Assembly: GCA_013334975.1 (NCBI GenBank) | Contig: JAAXWL010000010.1 | Span: 4,601-39,533, forward strand | DNA: 34,933 nt | DNA from: Chlorobiaceae bacterium | GTDB lineage: Bacteria; Bacteroidota; Chlorobiia; Chlorobiales; Chlorobiaceae | Direction: 5' to 3' | Part shown: positions 16,069 to 27,310 of the stretch, piece after piece | Position numbering within the stretch: position 1 is the first letter of the stretch | How the letters are laid out: each line of letters opens with the position of its first letter | Notes under the pieces: generated by a model | Database searches by the model: none | Told to the model about the DNA's origin: nothing | What the model saw: the letters and a program-made list of their open reading frames with translations, nothing else | Translations under genes and position numbers: made by a program

Positions 16069-16950
16069 ATGCCTGAGAAAGCGCACTATGGTCTTCTGAA
16101 AGGGAAAAAAGGAATTGTTTTCGGTCCTCTCGATGAGAGCAGCATCGGTTGGCAGATTGCGCTGCACGCTTACCGTGAAGGCGCCGAGATCGCCCTGTCC
16201 AACGTCGCGACGGCAATTCGCTTCGGCAATCTCCAGGAACTTGCCGATCTTTGCGGTGATGCTCCTGTTCTGATTTGCGATGCTTCCAAAAACGAGGATG
16301 TCGATAACTGTTTCAGGGAGCTCAAGGAGAAGATGGGCTCCGTCGATTTCATCGTGCACTCGATCGGCATGTCGCAGAACATCCGCAAACAGCTTCCATA
16401 CGAAGAGCTGAATTATGAATGGTTCATGAGGACGCTCGATGTTTCCGGTATCTCGTTCCACAGGTTGGTTTCCTATGCGCTGAAGAACGACGCCATCAAT
16501 GACGGCGGAAGCATTATAGCGCTCTCCTATATTGCATCGCAGCGTAACTACTGGACCTACTCCGATATGGGTGACGCCAAGTCGTTGCTTGAATCGATTG
16601 CCCGCAGTTACGGCCCAAGACTGGCTGGCCGCGGCATAAGGATCAACACCATATCACAGAGTCCGACCTACACAAAGGCTGGCAGCGGGATTCCTGGTTT
16701 CGAGAAGATGTACGAATACAGCGATCTGATGTCACCGCTCGGTAACGCCAGTGCCGAGGAGTGCGCAGAGTACACCATGACGCTGCTCAGCGATCTGTCG
16801 CGTAAGGTGACCATGCAGAATCTTTTCCATGACGGCGGTTACAGCTCCATGGGCGCGACCATTCCTATGATCAAGCTCGCTCATGAAGTGCTTCATGACA
16901 AAGAGCTTGCCGAGAAGGTCGGTCTCGATAACCGTCATCCAGCCAGTTGA
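16069..16950 (+). CDS. fabI: Enoyl-[acyl-carrier-protein] reductase
   Basis: Short-chain dehydrogenase that performs the last reduction of each fatty-acid elongation cycle using NAD(P)H. The 293 residues show GLLKGKKGIVFGPLDESSIGW (8-28), the divergent FabI nucleotide loop in place of a classic Rossmann GxGxxG. DFIVHSIGMS (93-102) and the catalytic pair Tyr164 and Lys171 (Y-x6-K), with a second Tyr154 in SYIASQR, follow the FabI arrangement rather than FabG or FabV. IRINTISQSPTYTKAG is the substrate-loop region, targeted by triclosan-type inhibitors in the family. It starts at the ATG at 16069, with no clear Shine-Dalgarno. It lies 231 bases after the ArsA-like gene, so it probably has its own promoter. 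Confidence 0.92.
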   Translation: MPEKAHYGLLKGKKGIVFGPLDESSIGWQIALHAYREGAEIALSNVATAIRFGNLQELADLCGDAPVLICDASKNEDVDNCFRELKEKMGSVDFIVHSIGMSQNIRKQLPYEELNYEWFMRTLDVSGISFHRLVSYALKNDAINDGGSIIALSYIASQRNYWTYSDMGDAKSLLESIARSYGPRLAGRGIRINTISQSPTYTKAGSGIPGFEKMYEYSDLMSPLGNASAEECAEYTMTLLSDLSRKVTMQNLFHDGGYSSMGATIPMIKLAHEVLHDKELAEKVGLDNRHPAS

Positions 16951-19501
<2,551 letters not shown>

Positions 19502-19527
19502 TTGCTAAAAAGGCAGCACATCGTATC

Positions 19528-19558
19528 AACGAAGCCCGGTTCATCGCCGGGCTTCGTT
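19528..19558. terminator. Strong hairpin terminator between convergent icd and L,D-transpeptidase genes
   Basis: A perfect 12-bp inverted repeat (AACGAAGCCCGG / CCGGGCTTCGTT) with a 7-base loop starts 27 bases after the icd stop. It overlaps the stop codon of the convergent gene at 19557-19559. The U-tract is weak on both sides, but stem strength and position favour a shared terminator. Confidence 0.75.
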
Positions 19559-20237
19559 ATTTGCAGGCGTTATCGTTTGACCCCACCCACGCATAGATGA
19601 ATCCGCCGTCCACCAGCTTCCCCGCCACCTCGCCGATGTCTTTTCGCGAAACGGCGAAACAACCGCTGCTCCGTCCGATCATCGGTCCATAACCGGTAAG
19701 AAGATTCAGCAGGATATACCGGATCGAGACATACCCGGCAGAGTGCAATACGATGTCCCGCAGGGCGGCATTACCGTTACGAAGCGAATCGAGCCCCTCA
19801 AGCCGCAGTGACCGGCCATGATCTCCGAAGTACACTCTGGTGACCCGGAAGAGCCCCAGACTGCTCATGTTCGACTCAGGTACATCGGAGAAGCGGATGG
19901 CGAACCGCTCCCCGCTGTTTTTTCCGTGTGCTACCCGGTAAAACGACCGAAATCCGCTTTGCAGGTCGATGATCACCATCCGTTTCGTCCATGATGGTTT
20001 ACGGTAATCCACAACGGCAAGCGTACGGGCTCTCTGGTCGGGGTGGGTGTCGAGATACCGGGCAAGCTCTGCCCTTGCCTGTGTTTCCGCTTCTGTGGAG
20101 ACCCGGCCGGTATCGCTCAAGAGGCCGAGGAGTGTCAGCAGCAAGAGGAAAATCGATACGGTGGCAGCGACGCCGATGATGCGCAGAACTCCGGAGTGCA
20201 AGAATGTCAGCATCGGGTTGTTCCGGTTAAAGGTCAT
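19557..20237 (-). CDS. Murein L,D-transpeptidase catalytic domain (YkuD_2) protein
   Basis: Probable periplasmic, membrane-anchored cell-wall enzyme or relative. The 226 residues have one N-terminal hydrophobic segment (about 18-41), which acts as an anchor or uncleaved signal. The YkuD_2 domain follows: DYRKPSWTKRMVIIDLQSG (77-95), VAHGKNSGE (102-110), SSLGLFRV, SLRLEGLD, IVLHSAGYVS with His165, and IGRSSGCFAVS with the catalytic Cys193. Those residues are the usual His and Cys of L,D-transpeptidases, so activity is plausible. The start is the ATG at 20237. It is convergent with icd and alone on its strand. Confidence 0.87.
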   Translation of the reverse strand: MTFNRNNPMLTFLHSGVLRIIGVAATVSIFLLLLTLLGLLSDTGRVSTEAETQARAELARYLDTHPDQRARTLAVVDYRKPSWTKRMVIIDLQSGFRSFYRVAHGKNSGERFAIRFSDVPESNMSSLGLFRVTRVYFGDHGRSLRLEGLDSLRNGNAALRDIVLHSAGYVSIRYILLNLLTGYGPMIGRSSGCFAVSRKDIGEVAGKLVDGGFIYAWVGSNDNACK

Positions 20238-20291
20238 AAAGGTAATCTGTTATCAGCTCATCGTTACAGACGGCAAGAGGGTGCCTTATGA

Positions 20292-20324
20292 TGTATCGAA
20301 ATTGTTATCGAAATCGAAATTGTC
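20292..20324 (+). repeat. Hexamer-repeat fragment (copy F)
   Basis: A short degenerate tract of about five ATCGNN/ATTGNN units (20294-20322) lies in the 219-base divergent spacer between the transpeptidase-like gene and ymdB. It has no flanking modules of the long repeat, so it is probably a remnant or a solo tract. Confidence 0.5.
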
Positions 20325-20404
20325 ATTGGCTTCAGAATTGATTCTTCTGTTCGGAGGGTGGATCGACACCTGGAATCTTTTTTCGGAATGAGCGCCTCAT
20401 TGCG

Positions 20405-20413
20405 TACCTTTGC
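20405..20413 (+). promoter_or_regulatory. Candidate -7 element (TACCTTTGC) for ymdB
   Basis: TACCTTTGC matches the TAnnTTTG -7 motif used by the primary sigma factor in Bacteroidota, a sister phylum. A T-rich block about 20 bases upstream could be the -33 element. It lies 45-52 bases before the ymdB start. Use of this motif in this lineage is inferred. Confidence 0.3.
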
Positions 20414-20456
20414 ATATCATTTTTTCACTTGCCGGTAACTTTTTTCGTTTTTTGTC

Positions 20457-21275
20457 ATGTCAGCTAAAACAGTCAACATTTTTTTTATCGGCGACGTTGT
20501 CGGAAATCCCGGCCTGCAGATGGTCAGCCGGATGCTCAAGGGATTCATCTCAAAATACGAGGTTGATTTCGTCATCTGCAACGGCGAGAATGCCCATAAC
20601 GGCAAAGGCATGAGCCTTGAGGCGCTGAATCAGATGCTCGATGCCGGCGTTGATGTCGTGACCGGCGGTAACCATACCTGGAATAACTTCAATTTTTTTG
20701 ATACGCTCAAAACCCATGACCGGGTGCTCAGGCCGCAGAACTATCCCAAAGGAACCTACGGCAAAGGGTATGGTGTTTACAGGCTTCCACGTGGTCTGGG
20801 TAACATTACCGTGCTCAACCTCCAGGGTCGAACCTTCATGTATCCGATCGACTGCCCTTTCCGCACGGCGGACTGGGTCATCAAGCAGACCAAAGAGCAG
20901 TCATCGCTGGTCGTGGTCGATTTTCATGCAGAGGCGACAGCCGAGAAGCTCTCCATGGCCTGGTATCTCGATGGCAAGGTGTCTGCGATCATCGGCACCC
21001 ACACCCATGTGCAGACCGCCGATGAACGCATCTTCCCCAAAGGGACGGCTTACCTCACCGATGTTGGCATGACTGGTCCTCACCAGTCGGTCATCGGTAT
21101 GCAGGTCAAATCAGCGGTTGACCGGATGCTCTACCAGACCCCGCACAAATACGAATGCGCCACCGACGATGTCCACCTTTCCGCCGTCCTACTCACCCTC
21201 GACGTTTCAACCGGCAAAGCGGTGGGGATCGAAAGGATATTCTATCCCGAGTTCGAGAAAGTGCCGCAGGGGTAA
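20457..21275 (+). CDS. ymdB: YmdB/TIGR00282-family metallophosphoesterase
   Basis: Calcineurin-like phosphoesterase of the YmdB family; the Bacillus member hydrolyses 2',3'-cyclic nucleotides and affects sporulation and biofilm choices. The 272 residues carry all metal-ligand motifs: FIGDVVG (9-15), CNGENAHNGKG (about 40-50), GGNHTWNN (70-77), VVDFHAEATAEK (about 153-164) and GTHTHVQTADERI (about 179-191). There is no signal peptide, so it is cytoplasmic. The start is the ATG at 20457 after a T-rich leader. It is monocistronic and ends 40 bases before the convergent Dam-like pseudogene. Confidence 0.92.
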   Translation: MSAKTVNIFFIGDVVGNPGLQMVSRMLKGFISKYEVDFVICNGENAHNGKGMSLEALNQMLDAGVDVVTGGNHTWNNFNFFDTLKTHDRVLRPQNYPKGTYGKGYGVYRLPRGLGNITVLNLQGRTFMYPIDCPFRTADWVIKQTKEQSSLVVVDFHAEATAEKLSMAWYLDGKVSAIIGTHTHVQTADERIFPKGTAYLTDVGMTGPHQSVIGMQVKSAVDRMLYQTPHKYECATDDVHLSAVLLTLDVSTGKAVGIERIFYPEFEKVPQG

Positions 21276-21315
21276 TCATGGGCTTGTTCGTCAAAAAGCT
21301 TTAAGTGGAATAGCT

Positions 21316-22220
21316 TTATGCTGGTTCGTGAACCATCTGGTATCGATCCATCCAGTCAAGATTTTTTCCGATAACGAGTTCTTCCATCGTCGCGTTGTGC
21401 GTATTGGTCATGGGAATGAGCCTCATCTGGAAATCGTGCTGTCTTGCAAGTTGCTTGACCTCTTCAGCGTTATCGTAGGTCATGAGAAAATCACCGGCAA
21501 CAGATTTGCATAGTTTGAACAGTTGTTCGTGATCGATTTCAGAATAGCGATACAGCCGTTTGCCTGCTTTTTTTCCACCAGCAGTATACGGTGGATCAAT
21601 GAAAAATAGTACATCCTGACGATTTAAAAATTCTTTCATAACCGCAAGGCCATCACTTTGCTGGAAAGAGATTTTGTCTGAAATATGATCGATTGCCGAA
21701 AATCGTTTGGCTAACGTTTGTGGATACCAGCGCGAACGAATACCTTTACCATTTTCACCATGCCTGAGCAAACCCGATCCGTTGGCAAGAATGCCGCCAT
21801 GTGATGTTCGATTTTTCAGAATGGTTTGAAATGCTTTTTCCTTGAGATCACAATCGGTTTTTGAAAGTTCAACCGTTAACGTTTCTTTTGTCAGAACGAA
21901 GTTAACAATTCGCTGCGCCAGCCATCGGGCATTGCCGTCAACAATCGTTTGCCAGACTGAACCATGACTGCCGTTTCGACAAGGTTCTCGAAAAGAGCCG
22001 TCAAACTGATGATTCCGCCTCCTGCAAATGGTTCGACAAGCGTCGATGGTTTATGCGTTTGTTGTAAAAGCCAGTCTCTGAATGTCGGTACGAACCATGT
22101 TTTCCCGCCGGGATACCGGAATGGACTTCGTTGAGGAATCGAGGCGACATTCACCGGTTTCTGGCGAACAGGTTTTGCATAGAATTCTGGAAACAAGAAT
22201 TCCTGTCGTGTTGCGTTCAT
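21316..22220 (-). pseudogene. Frameshifted Dam-like (D12-class) adenine-specific DNA methylase
   Basis: Remnant of an alpha-class N6-adenine methylase. The N-terminal part, from the ATG at 22220, encodes FRYPGGK (34-40) and the SAM-binding EPFAGGGIISL (63-73), then ends in another frame at 21891. The rest continues in a second frame: VWQTIVDGNA, ILANGSGLLRHGENG, the catalytic DPPY within FFIDPPYTAGG, and FLMTYDN, to the stop at 21316. The break is at about 21958-21964. By comparison with the family, about eight residues between AVMV and VWQT (normally containing an acidic ELDD-like stretch) are missing, implying a 22-25 base deletion. The start follows the nuclease-pseudogene stop by one base (TGATATG), so the two were one operon. 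Functional methylase is unlikely unless the sequence is wrong. Confidence 0.85.
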
Positions 22221-22221
22221 A

Positions 22222-23102
22222 TCAGAATGGTTTGTCAAGCGTCTTGTTTATCGGTGGCGTTTCAAGATGTTCGTCGAGTTTTTCCTGAAGCAGACGGATA
22301 AAATTTTCTATACTGCCAGGAATCGCTGTCGTGATTGTCAGCAGGGCAGGTTCGAATTCGGTATAGACGACATCGGTTTTAACGAGTTGATCCCGTTCCG
22401 ATATTCCATCTGAAACGGGGTCGAGATCGTAGATGAACCATGCTATGTCGGCATCTTTTTTATCAACCTTTTTCAGCACAGGAAGCGTATCAAAGAAACA
22501 TTTGTTTATGGCGACTCCTATCTTTTTTCTCCATGAGTGCAAAATTCCACCTTTGAAAAGAAGTTGAGGCGCTAACCTTTTTCGTGACGATGACAGAAAA
22601 TCGGGTCGTGGATAATTCGGCTGGTTTGTCCAGTCCATGAAAGCACGAGATTTAGTGTCATTCATATAGAACTCGAAAGGGTCTCTGATATTTCCAGAAA
22701 TATAGACTGCCTGAATTTCAAGCGCTCCGAAATCGGTGACTTTCCCATCATTGTCATATGCGACAAGAACGATAGCGATGTTGCCAGCTGATTTGCCGGC
22801 AGCGCCGTTCAGACGGACTTCTGTCAGTGAACTCCAGCGGATATCGTTATCAAAAAAGAAAGAGGCGGCATCTTCAGTAATAAGCCACTCTTCACGAAAA
22901 CGGACAGGACAGGTAATGACCGGTTTGTCGTTCTGTAAAATACTGCATACGCTAAGCGGGTTTTTTGCTTTGTCTTTCGTGCAGTTCGGTACTTTTTGTT
23001 GAAAGTGCAAAGCCGATGCGTGCGGTATCGTTCCGCTTTGGCGGAGGTGTCTGTTACCGGGAATCCAAAGACCTCCGCCAAAGGATGTTGAAACGTGTTC
23101 AT
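22222..23102 (-). pseudogene. Frameshifted NotI-family type II restriction endonuclease
   Basis: The intended product of about 293 residues begins at the ATG at 23102 (MNTFQHPLAEVFGFP) and runs to RLCTFNKK, where the frame is lost at a run of five A (plus-strand T run 22993-22997). The rest continues in the next frame from VPNCTKD. One added A restores a continuous NotI-like protein with four Cys (32, 41, 53, 65) placed like the metal-binding Cys of that family. The core LEIQ (Glu129, Gln131) is present, but the preceding GNI is followed by Ala110, where I would expect Asp. The gene starts 25 bases after fbp and is followed directly by the methylase pseudogene. Composition is more AT-rich than fbp, consistent with acquisition. 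Confidence 0.8.
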
Positions 23103-23127
23103 GCAGAGTGATCGATTATCATTTCTT

Positions 23128-24159
23128 TCACCTCTTTCCCTGCTCGAACTCTTCGGCGACGAGCACGTCCTCCTTGCTGCCGATGTAGAGCGGGGTGCGC
23201 TGGTGCAGCTCTTCGGGTACGATATCCAGAATTCTGCGCTCTCCATCCGTGGCGCGGCCTCCGGCCTGCTCGCAGATGAATGAGAGTGGGTTGGCTTCGT
23301 ACATGAGCCTGAGTTTGCCCTGTTTGTGCTTTTTGGTGGCCGGATAGACAAAGACGCCGCCGGTAAGCAGGTTGCGGTGGAAGTCCGCCACGAGTGAGCC
23401 GATGTAGCGGGTGCTGTATGGCCTGCCCGTTTCGGCATCTTCCTCCTTGAGGTAGTCGAGGAAGCGCTTGGTGCCGTCGTTGAGCTGCGCCCATGAGCCT
23501 TCATTGGCCGAATAGTATTTCCCTCTTTCCGGTGTGATGATGTTCTCGTGAGAGAGCAGGAACTCGCCGATGGTCGGGTCGTAGGTGAAGCCGTGTACTC
23601 CGTGACCGGTGGTGTAGACCATCACCACAGAGGAGCCGTAGATGACGTAACCGGCGGCGACCTGTTCTGCGCCACTTTGCAGGCAGTCGGCGAGGCTTGC
23701 ATTGCCGGGGTCTTCACTCTTGATACGGTAGATCGAGAAGATGGTCCCTACGCTCACGTTGACGTCGATGTTCGATGAGCCGTCGAGAGGGTCGAAAAGC
23801 AGTGCGTAGTTGCCCGTTTCGTTTTTCGGGGGGATGATGATGCTGTCGTTCTCCTCTGAACCCATGATGGCGAAACGTCCGTGCTGGCCGATGGCGCAGA
23901 TGATCTTTTCGTTGGCGAACAGATCGAGCTTTTTGACCTCTTCACCCTGTACGTTGGTCGATCCGGTCAGACCGAGGATGTCGGCCAGACCCGCTCGCAC
24001 GACTTCGCGCCGCACCAGTTTGGCCGCAAAGGCGACGTCGTGCAGAAGATCGATCACTTCGGCGTTGACTTCGGGATAGAGCTTCTGCTGTTGCAGAAAA
24101 TGGCTTTCGATGGTGGTGAGCTTGTTCATTGCAGGATCGTTCAAGGTGATTGGGTCCAT
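23128..24159 (-). CDS. fbp: Fructose-1,6-bisphosphatase class 1
   Basis: Mg-dependent hydrolysis of fructose-1,6-bisphosphate to fructose-6-phosphate, the committed gluconeogenic step; in an rTCA autotroph it leads to sugars and glycogen. The 343 residues include [13 protein letters not shown] (about 72-84), GSEENDSI (metal Glu), the metal site [19 protein letters not shown] (about 122-140), [41 protein letters not shown] (about 249-271) and [17 protein letters not shown]. The ATG at 24159 is used; the ATG at 24129 ([11 protein letters not shown]) is an equally reasonable start and may be the true one. The decayed restriction-modification operon follows on the same strand after 25 bases. Confidence 0.96.
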   Translation of the reverse strand: MDPITLNDPAMNKLTTIESHFLQQQKLYPEVNAEVIDLLHDVAFAAKLVRREVVRAGLADILGLTGSTNVQGEEVKKLDLFANEKIICAIGQHGRFAIMGSEENDSIIIPPKNETGNYALLFDPLDGSSNIDVNVSVGTIFSIYRIKSEDPGNASLADCLQSGAEQVAAGYVIYGSSVVMVYTTGHGVHGFTYDPTIGEFLLSHENIITPERGKYYSANEGSWAQLNDGTKRFLDYLKEEDAETGRPYSTRYIGSLVADFHRNLLTGGVFVYPATKKHKQGKLRLMYEANPLSFICEQAGGRATDGERRILDIVPEELHQRTPLYIGSKEDVLVAEEFEQGKR

Positions 24160-24365
24160 CCAAGCGGATCAGGGGGTTCATGCATGACGAAACTGCCCTG
24201 AAGCCGGTGTCATGATTATAAGAGAGACAACTTTCAATTTAGGGTATTTTCAAGGCTATTCCAATGGAGAGTACCGTGGGGTGGCGGTCAGGAATTATTT
24301 CTGAGGAAACGGATTAAATATCCTGTACATTCACCGACCCGTATTCCCGATTCAAGACTTCTTTC

Positions 24366-26081
24366 ATGAAACGATATCGTTGGACCCGTCTCGATCCTGA
24401 GCAGACTCTGGTTCGGGGGCTTTCAGCCGCAATCAACGTCAGCGCACCCATTGCTGCTGCGTTATGCAATCGGGGCATCTCCAGCTTCGAGGCGGCTCGT
24501 CATTTTTTTCGTCCATCGCTTGAAGAGATACCCTCCCCTTTTCTGTTCAACCAGATGGAGCGTGCCGTCGAGCGAGTGTCGATAGCGGTTTCGAAAGGCG
24601 AAAAGATTATGATTTATGGTGATTATGATGTGGATGGCACGACAGGAACGGCGATGCTCTCCCTTTTTCTTCGCGAACTTGGAGCCGATGTCAGTCATTA
24701 CATCAACGACCGCTTCAGCGAAGGGTACGGTCTCTCAAAAGCAGGCATCGACCAGGCTGCCGAAAAGGGTGTTTCGCTGATTATCACCGTTGATTGTGGT
24801 ATCCGTGCGGTCAGGGAGGCCGGATGGTGCGCCGCTGCCGGTATCGATCTCATCATCTGCGATCATCATGAGGCCGGGGAGCTTCCGGAAGTCTATGCCA
24901 TTATCAACCCGAAAGTCGAGGGATGCGGCTATCCTTTCAGGGATCTTTGCGGCTGTGGAGTTGCTCTGAAGTTCATGCAGGCCATGGTCATGAAAAGGGG
25001 CGAGAGTGGCGAACGCTGGATGAAATATCTCGATTTCGTGGCCATTGCGACTGCTGCTGACCTGGTTTCCCTGCAAGGGGAGAATCGTCTCTATCTTCGG
25101 GAAGGGCTCGAGCTGATGCGGCGTTTACCACGAGAGAGCCTGTCGGCGATGGCGGTGTTCATGAAAGTGCTTCCGGCTGATTTTGGCATGATGCATATCA
25201 CGTTTGGTGTTGCTCCCCGGATCAATGCTGCCGGCAGGATGGAGTCAGCTGATGCCGCTATGCAATGGTTGCTCTCGTCTGATAAGGAGTCGGCTAGCCG
25301 CCATGCGGTCGAGCTGGAGGGTTTGAATACCCGGCGACGCGAAATCGATGCGGCAATCACAACGAAAGCCGAATCCATGGTGGCAGGTCACTGTGCGAGT
25401 TTCTGCTCTTCGATCGTCCTGTACGACGAAGAGTGGCATCTGGGGGTTCTTGGAATCGTCGCCTCGAAGCTTCTCGACAAATATCGTTTGCCCTCTGTTG
25501 TGATGGGGCGAATTAACGGTCTGATCAAAGGTTCAGTCAGGAGTGTCGATAGTCTGAATATTTATGATGTTCTTCAGGAGTGCAGCGATCACCTTGAACA
25601 GTTCGGTGGTCACCACCAGGCAGCAGGTCTTACGCTCAGGCCGGAAAATCTTGCCCCTTTCAGGAAAAGGTTCGACGAGGTATGCCGTGAACTGCTGCCT
25701 GTCGAGATGCGGCAGAAAGAGTTGCTGATTGATGCCGAGCTGTCAATAGGCGAGATCACCCCGAATTTTCTCAAGGTGCTCGAACAGTTTTCACCGTTCG
25801 GTTTTGGCAACAGGGAGCCGCTGTTCGTTCTGAACGGATGCCGTCTTGTTGGTAGACCAAAAATGCTCCGGGAAAGGCACGTCAAATTTATGGTACAGGG
25901 TGATAGGGGAATCTCCTGTGAGGTGATCGGTTTCGATCGTCCCGATATTTTCACCGATCTCGAGCGCTTCGAAGGCACCCCGGCTCCGTTGCGTCTGGTC
26001 TGCGTTCCGGAACGCAAACAGTGGAACGGCCGGGAATACATTCAGCTTCGCCTGAAAGATATGGAAGTAATGGATAGTTGA
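24366..26081 (+). CDS. recJ: Single-stranded-DNA-specific exonuclease RecJ
   Basis: 5'-3' ssDNA exonuclease used in recombination and mismatch/base-excision repair. The 571 residues are typical. DHH-phosphoesterase motifs are visible: YGDYDVDGTTGTAM (84-97), TVDCGIRA (about 141-148), CDHHEAG (about 165-171) and the DHHA1-domain motif FGGHHQAAGLTL (about 416-427). APRINAAGRMESADAA is the linker region. The C-terminal OB-like domain (about 460-565) completes the protein. The start is the ATG at 24366, without a clear Shine-Dalgarno. Its stop codon directly abuts repeat copy D. Confidence 0.95.
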   Translation: MKRYRWTRLDPEQTLVRGLSAAINVSAPIAAALCNRGISSFEAARHFFRPSLEEIPSPFLFNQMERAVERVSIAVSKGEKIMIYGDYDVDGTTGTAMLSLFLRELGADVSHYINDRFSEGYGLSKAGIDQAAEKGVSLIITVDCGIRAVREAGWCAAAGIDLIICDHHEAGELPEVYAIINPKVEGCGYPFRDLCGCGVALKFMQAMVMKRGESGERWMKYLDFVAIATAADLVSLQGENRLYLREGLELMRRLPRESLSAMAVFMKVLPADFGMMHITFGVAPRINAAGRMESADAAMQWLLSSDKESASRHAVELEGLNTRRREIDAAITTKAESMVAGHCASFCSSIVLYDEEWHLGVLGIVASKLLDKYRLPSVVMGRINGLIKGSVRSVDSLNIYDVLQECSDHLEQFGGHHQAAGLTLRPENLAPFRKRFDEVCRELLPVEMRQKELLIDAELSIGEITPNFLKVLEQFSPFGFGNREPLFVLNGCRLVGRPKMLRERHVKFMVQGDRGISCEVIGFDRPDIFTDLERFEGTPAPLRLVCVPERKQWNGREYIQLRLKDMEVMDS

Positions 26082-26303
26082 TAGTTGAAAAATCGAAATC
26101 GGTATCGGGTCCCACTTGAACAGGCTAAAGAAAAACTCACTGATCATTATAACTTATTGTCATAACCATCTGATAAATAAACAGATACAGCCAGAAACCG
26201 GTTTTCTGTTTTTACATAAATAATCGATTTCGATACCGATACCGATTTGGATTTGGATAAATCAATTGCTTAAAAAAATACGTCAGTTTAAACTTGACAC
26301 GAC
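26082..26303 (-). repeat. Hexamer-cored dispersed repeat, copy D (abuts recJ stop)
   Basis: Reverse-oriented copy that aligns, as its reverse complement, with copy C over nearly its whole length. The modules include AACTGACGTAT, a hexamer tract at 26222-26257, the AAAACCGGTTTCTGGCTG region at about 26190-26207, GTTATGACAATAA, TTCAAGTGGG and a short second tract at 26091-26107. It begins immediately after the recJ stop codon, so recJ transcripts must run into it. Its outer end is shorter than in copies B and C. Confidence 0.75.
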
Positions 26304-26307
26304 AGAA

Positions 26308-26323
26308 GTGGACTTTGTGGACA
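26308..26323. repeat. GTGGAC direct repeat (second repeat family)
   Basis: GTGGACTTTGTGGAC has two GTGGAC units 9 bases apart, joined to the end of repeat copy D. An inverted match, TTGTCCACTCACT, starts near 26374, close to the 3' end of the membrane-protein gene. The same motif recurs at 34448-34464. Confidence 0.55.
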
Positions 26324-26395
26324 AAAAAAGATTTTCCGAACCCCCTTCTCCCAGTCACTCTTCTCTCACATTGTCCACTCACTCCTCTTCTCCCG

Positions 26396-27310
26396 CTATT
26401 TCCACTTTTTGCACTGATCCACTCCGACCTCTTCCTCACTTTTTTCGTGCCGGATTTTTGACAGAATTCCTGCGAGCGAAGAGAGCGCTGAAACAGCAAA
26501 AAAGATCAGAGACAGGGCTACTCCGGTATTGACGTCGAGTCCCAGGTGGTTGAGCGCGTACAAAAAGGTGACTTCCCTTGCTCCGGCACCGCCGATGGTG
26601 AGCGGTAGAATGGTTGCGACGCTTGAAATGAGGAAAATGGCGAGATAGTCGATCTGGTGCGATGTGGCCGAAAGAGCCATGAGGATGAACCAGGCTGCGA
26701 TGACCTGGGTCGCCTGGATGATCACGGATTCAGCGGCTGTGACGAGGAATACAGACAGGAACTGCCGATAGAAGAGTCTGGTCAGCAACAGCGAAAGGGG
26801 ATAGGATAGGCCGGCAATCAGCCATATCCAGAGCATTTCCACAGGGTAGAGCGTCGCGAAGGAGCTCGGTATAATCAGCATCGCTGAAAGAAAGACGAGA
26901 GCAAAGATGCCGCTGACCCTGTCCCAGAAGACCGCATTGAAGACATTGACCATCGTCAGTCCATGATTTTTGGTCAGGACATAAATTTTGTATCCGTCGC
27001 CTCCGATACCCCCGGGCAGGAAGAGGTTGTAGAACATGCCCAGGTAGTAGAGTTTCAGGTTGTACCAGGGGGAGAGTCGCAGGCCGATGGTTGTGAAAAA
27101 GCGATTCAAACGCAGGGCATTGACGATCTTGGAGATGTTGAAGAAGAGCATTGCCCCCATGAGGTGCCACGGATTGGCATGACGCATGATTTCCATCAAC
27201 TTTGCCGGATCTGTTTTGCTGAGCACGATGGCCAGTGCGGCCACAGTGAGTACAATCTGGAAGAGCGTCTTGAGGATTTTGTTTCTGACGGAGCTACTTT
27301 GTTTTGTCAA
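26396..27310 (-). CDS. UPF0104 / lysylphosphatidylglycerol-synthase-like membrane protein
   Basis: Polytopic inner-membrane protein of the UPF0104 (AglD/MprF transmembrane-domain) family; members act near lipid-linked sugars or lipid flipping, but the exact function is unsettled. About 304 residues form some seven to eight hydrophobic segments. Family marks are ALRLNRFFTTIG (about 64-75), YYLGMFYNLFLPGGIGGDGYK (about 87-107, the conserved Pro-Gly-Gly loop), WDRVSG and LPLTIGGAGAREVTFLYAL (about 236-254). The start is TTG at 27310, overlapping the GT2 gene end by 17 bases; no closer ATG fits. It is the last gene of a four-gene overlapping operon. Confidence 0.85.
   Translation of the reverse strand: MTKQSSSVRNKILKTLFQIVLTVAALAIVLSKTDPAKLMEIMRHANPWHLMGAMLFFNISKIVNALRLNRFFTTIGLRLSPWYNLKLYYLGMFYNLFLPGGIGGDGYKIYVLTKNHGLTMVNVFNAVFWDRVSGIFALVFLSAMLIIPSSFATLYPVEMLWIWLIAGLSYPLSLLLTRLFYRQFLSVFLVTAAESVIIQATQVIAAWFILMALSATSHQIDYLAIFLISSVATILPLTIGGAGAREVTFLYALNHLGLDVNTGVALSLIFFAVSALSSLAGILSKIRHEKSEEEVGVDQCKKWK

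Noticed and set aside
22985-23005. Programmed -1 ribosomal frameshift at CAAAAAG in the NotI-like gene
   Set aside because: The site is not a full X-XXY-YYZ slippery heptamer, I see no strong downstream structure, and the adjacent methylase is also broken. A lost A is simpler.
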